This document shows positions 55,347 through 56,795 of a stretch of 56,795 nucleotides of DNA, one piece after another. Every line of letters begins with the position of its first letter. Position 1 is the first letter of the stretch. Made by a program: the position numbers and the translations under genes. The stretch comes from Mycolicibacterium sp. J2. Lineage in GTDB: Bacteria; Actinomycetota; Actinomycetes; Mycobacteriales; Mycobacteriaceae. The notes below the pieces were generated by a model. The model did not search any database, was not told where the DNA came from, and worked only from the letters and a program-made list of their open reading frames with translations. The DNA is taken from the NCBI RefSeq assembly GCF_026240945.1, contig NZ_JAPFPY010000031.1:1-56795 (forward strand), given 5' to 3'.

Positions 55347-55363
55347 CTAGACACAGTGTCTAG
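55347..55363. promoter_or_regulatory. TetR operator between the regulator and P450 genes
   Basis: CTAGACACAGTGTCTAG: 8-base arms around a central A. A -35-like TTGACT at 55343-55348 overlaps its left end, so binding would block the P450 promoter. It lies 16 bases before the P450 start. Confidence 0.75.
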
Positions 55364-55379
55364 ATCTATCGTCACCGCC

Positions 55380-56651
55380 ATGACTGTGTCACCGATCACA
55401 CCGCCGGCGGCCGACCGCCCGTACGACCCGATCGACCTGTCCTCGCGCGCCTTCTGGGCCACCACCGCGGCCGACCGGGAGGCGTCCTTCGCGCAGCTGC
55501 GGGCGCACCGTCCGGTCAGCTGGCATCCCCCGGTCGAGGACGCGTTGATGGAAGACCCGAACGACAAGGGCTTCTGGGCGGTCACCCGGCATGCCGACAT
55601 CGTCACCGTCAGCCGTGACAGCGACACCTTCCTGTCCGGCAAGGGCGTGCTGTTCGAGACCGTGCCCGAGGAACTGCTCGAGGCCTCACAGTCCTTCCTG
55701 GCCATGGACGCGCCGCGGCACACGTTGATCCGCAAGGTGGTGCATTCGGCGTTCACGCCGCGCCAGGTGGCGCGGATCGAGTCGTCGATCAAACACAACG
55801 CCAAGGTCATCGTCGAGGAACTCGCGGCCGCGGGCAGCGGGGTGGACTTCGTCGCACGCTGCGCCAAACAGCTGCCGGTGCGCACCCTCTCCGACATGGT
55901 CGGCATCCCCGAATCCGAACGCGACAGGGTGGCCAACGCCGCCGACGCCCTGGTGTCCTGGGCGGACCCGTTGTATCTGGCCGGCCGCAACCCGCTTGAG
56001 GTGTTGCTGGAAAACCAGATGTATCTGCACCAGGTGGCCGGAGCGCTGGCAGCCGAGCGGCGCGCCAACCCGGGCAACGACCTGATCAGCGCACTGGTGC
56101 ACGCCGAGGTCGACGGCGACCGGCTCACCGACTTCGAGGTGTCCGCGTTTTTCGTCCTGCTCGCCGTGGCCGGCAACGACACGACCCGGCAGACCGCCAG
56201 CCACGCGATCAAGGCGCTCACCGACTTCCCTGCGCAACGGGCCTGGCTGCTGGACGACTTCGACGACCGAATCGGCACGGCCGTCGAGGAATTCGTGCGG
56301 TGGGCCAGTCCGGTGATGACGTTCCGGCGCACCGCCGCCGCCGACGTCGAACTGGGCGGACAGCGCATCGCCGCGGGGGAGAAGGTGGTGATGTTCTACG
56401 CGTCCGGCAACTGGGACGCCGAGGTGTTCGACCGGCCGGAGGCCCTGGAGCTGGGCCGTAAGCCCAACCAGCACTTGGGTTTCGGTGGCGGAGGTCGGCA
56501 TTTCTGCCTGGGCGCGCACGTCGCTCGCACCCAACTGCGGGCCCTGTTTGCCGAACTGCTCACCCAATTGCCAGATATCGCCGCCGGTGAACCCACCTAC
56601 CTGGCGGGCAATTTCGTGCACGCGATCCGGGCGATGCCGTGTTCGTTCTAG
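55380..56651 (+). CDS. Cytochrome P450
   Basis: A 423-residue P450. I-helix AGNDTTRQTASH, ExxR in EEFVRWASP, and the heme loop HLGFGGGGRHFCLGAHVARTQ with the axial Cys. Starts at ATG 55380. The C-terminus GNFVHAIRAMPCSF is close to the natural end seen in mycobacterial P450s (GIKRMPV type). The last base of the TAG stop at 56649-56651 is the first base of the inserted IS element. Probably induced when a ligand releases the adjacent TetR; substrate unknown. Confidence 0.92.
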   Translation: MTVSPITPPAADRPYDPIDLSSRAFWATTAADREASFAQLRAHRPVSWHPPVEDALMEDPNDKGFWAVTRHADIVTVSRDSDTFLSGKGVLFETVPEELLEASQSFLAMDAPRHTLIRKVVHSAFTPRQVARIESSIKHNAKVIVEELAAAGSGVDFVARCAKQLPVRTLSDMVGIPESERDRVANAADALVSWADPLYLAGRNPLEVLLENQMYLHQVAGALAAERRANPGNDLISALVHAEVDGDRLTDFEVSAFFVLLAVAGNDTTRQTASHAIKALTDFPAQRAWLLDDFDDRIGTAVEEFVRWASPVMTFRRTAAADVELGGQRIAAGEKVVMFYASGNWDAEVFDRPEALELGRKPNQHLGFGGGGRHFCLGAHVARTQLRALFAELLTQLPDIAAGEPTYLAGNFVHAIRAMPCSF

Positions 56652-56795
56652 TGTCCTGAGTCGTTAATTTGTCTTCTCTTGTTAGCATGGGTGATGCCGT
56701 CGCCGCATGCCGTCGAAATCGTGTTGTCCGAGGATGAGCGCACCGAGTTGGAGGGCTGGGTCCGTCGACGGAACAGTGCCGCGGGACTGGCGCTG
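56651..56795 (+). mobile_element. Left end of an IS630-family element
   Basis: The sequence from 56651 begins GTGTCCTGAGTCGTTAATTT, a candidate terminal inverted repeat, directly after TA (56649-56650), the dinucleotide target of IS630/Tc1-type elements. It runs past the window edge, so the right end and the target duplication are not visible. Confidence 0.6.
56694..56795 (+). CDS. IS630-type transposase, N-terminal fragment
   Basis: 34 codons to the window end, MPSPHAVEIVLSEDERTELE and on, typical of the N-terminal DNA-binding part of IS630 transposases (LSEDERTELEGWVRRRNSAAGLAL). The ATG at 56694 is preferred; the GTG at 56691 is possible. Incomplete at the edge. Confidence 0.7.
   Translation, partial: MPSPHAVEIVLSEDERTELEGWVRRRNSAAGLAL

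Overview
The window is high-GC DNA from a mycobacterium (Mycobacterium/Mycolicibacterium type). Evidence: the gene order korA-korB-mobA-rpf-(saccharopine dehydrogenase-like)-valS-folC-DUF4233-ndk-rne-rplU-rpmA-obg-proB matches the block I know from M. tuberculosis (Rv2455c to Rv2439c), and MmpS/MmpL transporters and Rpf proteins are present. All assignments come from reading translated sequence; no database search was possible.

Layout. (1) 1-380: degenerate transposase fragment. (2) 570-2747: type III glutamine synthetase. (3) 2878-3867: an inositol-dehydrogenase-like gene. (4) 3874-12369: a sulfide/persulfide module with a CstR-type repressor, MmpS-MmpL-rhodanese in one translationally coupled operon, a small Cys-rich protein, a persulfide dioxygenase-rhodanese fusion, sulfide:quinone reductase, thioredoxin and a TauE/SafE exporter. 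Copies of one operator type (TACC..GGGGTAT) lie in front of all its transcription units. (5) 12373-21107: inositol catabolism (iolD, iolB, an IolJ-like aldolase, iolC, GntR regulator iolR) and a sugar ABC transporter. A shared motif TTTGTyNNGACATT marks these promoters and that of the gene at 2878, so the sulfide module appears to sit inside an inositol locus. (6) 21162-23861: AraC regulator, aldo/keto reductase, thioesterase. (7) 23959-30104: a second cyclitol/sugar operon (PhyH oxygenase, two Gfo/Idh/MocA dehydrogenases, IolE-like dehydratase) with a divergent LacI regulator that carries in-frame 27-bp repeats, and a PfkB kinase. (8) 30427-52570: conserved core genes. These include two tandem rpf genes, the first behind a long structured leader that ends in an intrinsic terminator, and proB with a repeat-derived N-terminus. 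(9) 52753-56651: PIG-L deacetylase, flavin oxidoreductase, TetR and divergent P450. (10) 56651-56795: left end of an IS630-type element inserted at the P450 stop codon.

How the parts work together: sulfide is oxidised by SQR, persulfides are handled by the dioxygenase-rhodanese, rhodanese and thioredoxin proteins, and sulfite or another sulfur anion is exported by TauE, with CstR as the probable sensor. The MmpSL-rhodanese unit in this regulon is the most unusual element. Inositol enters through the ABC transporter and is degraded by Idh, IolE, IolD, IolB, IolC and the IolJ-like aldolase; iolA is not in the window.
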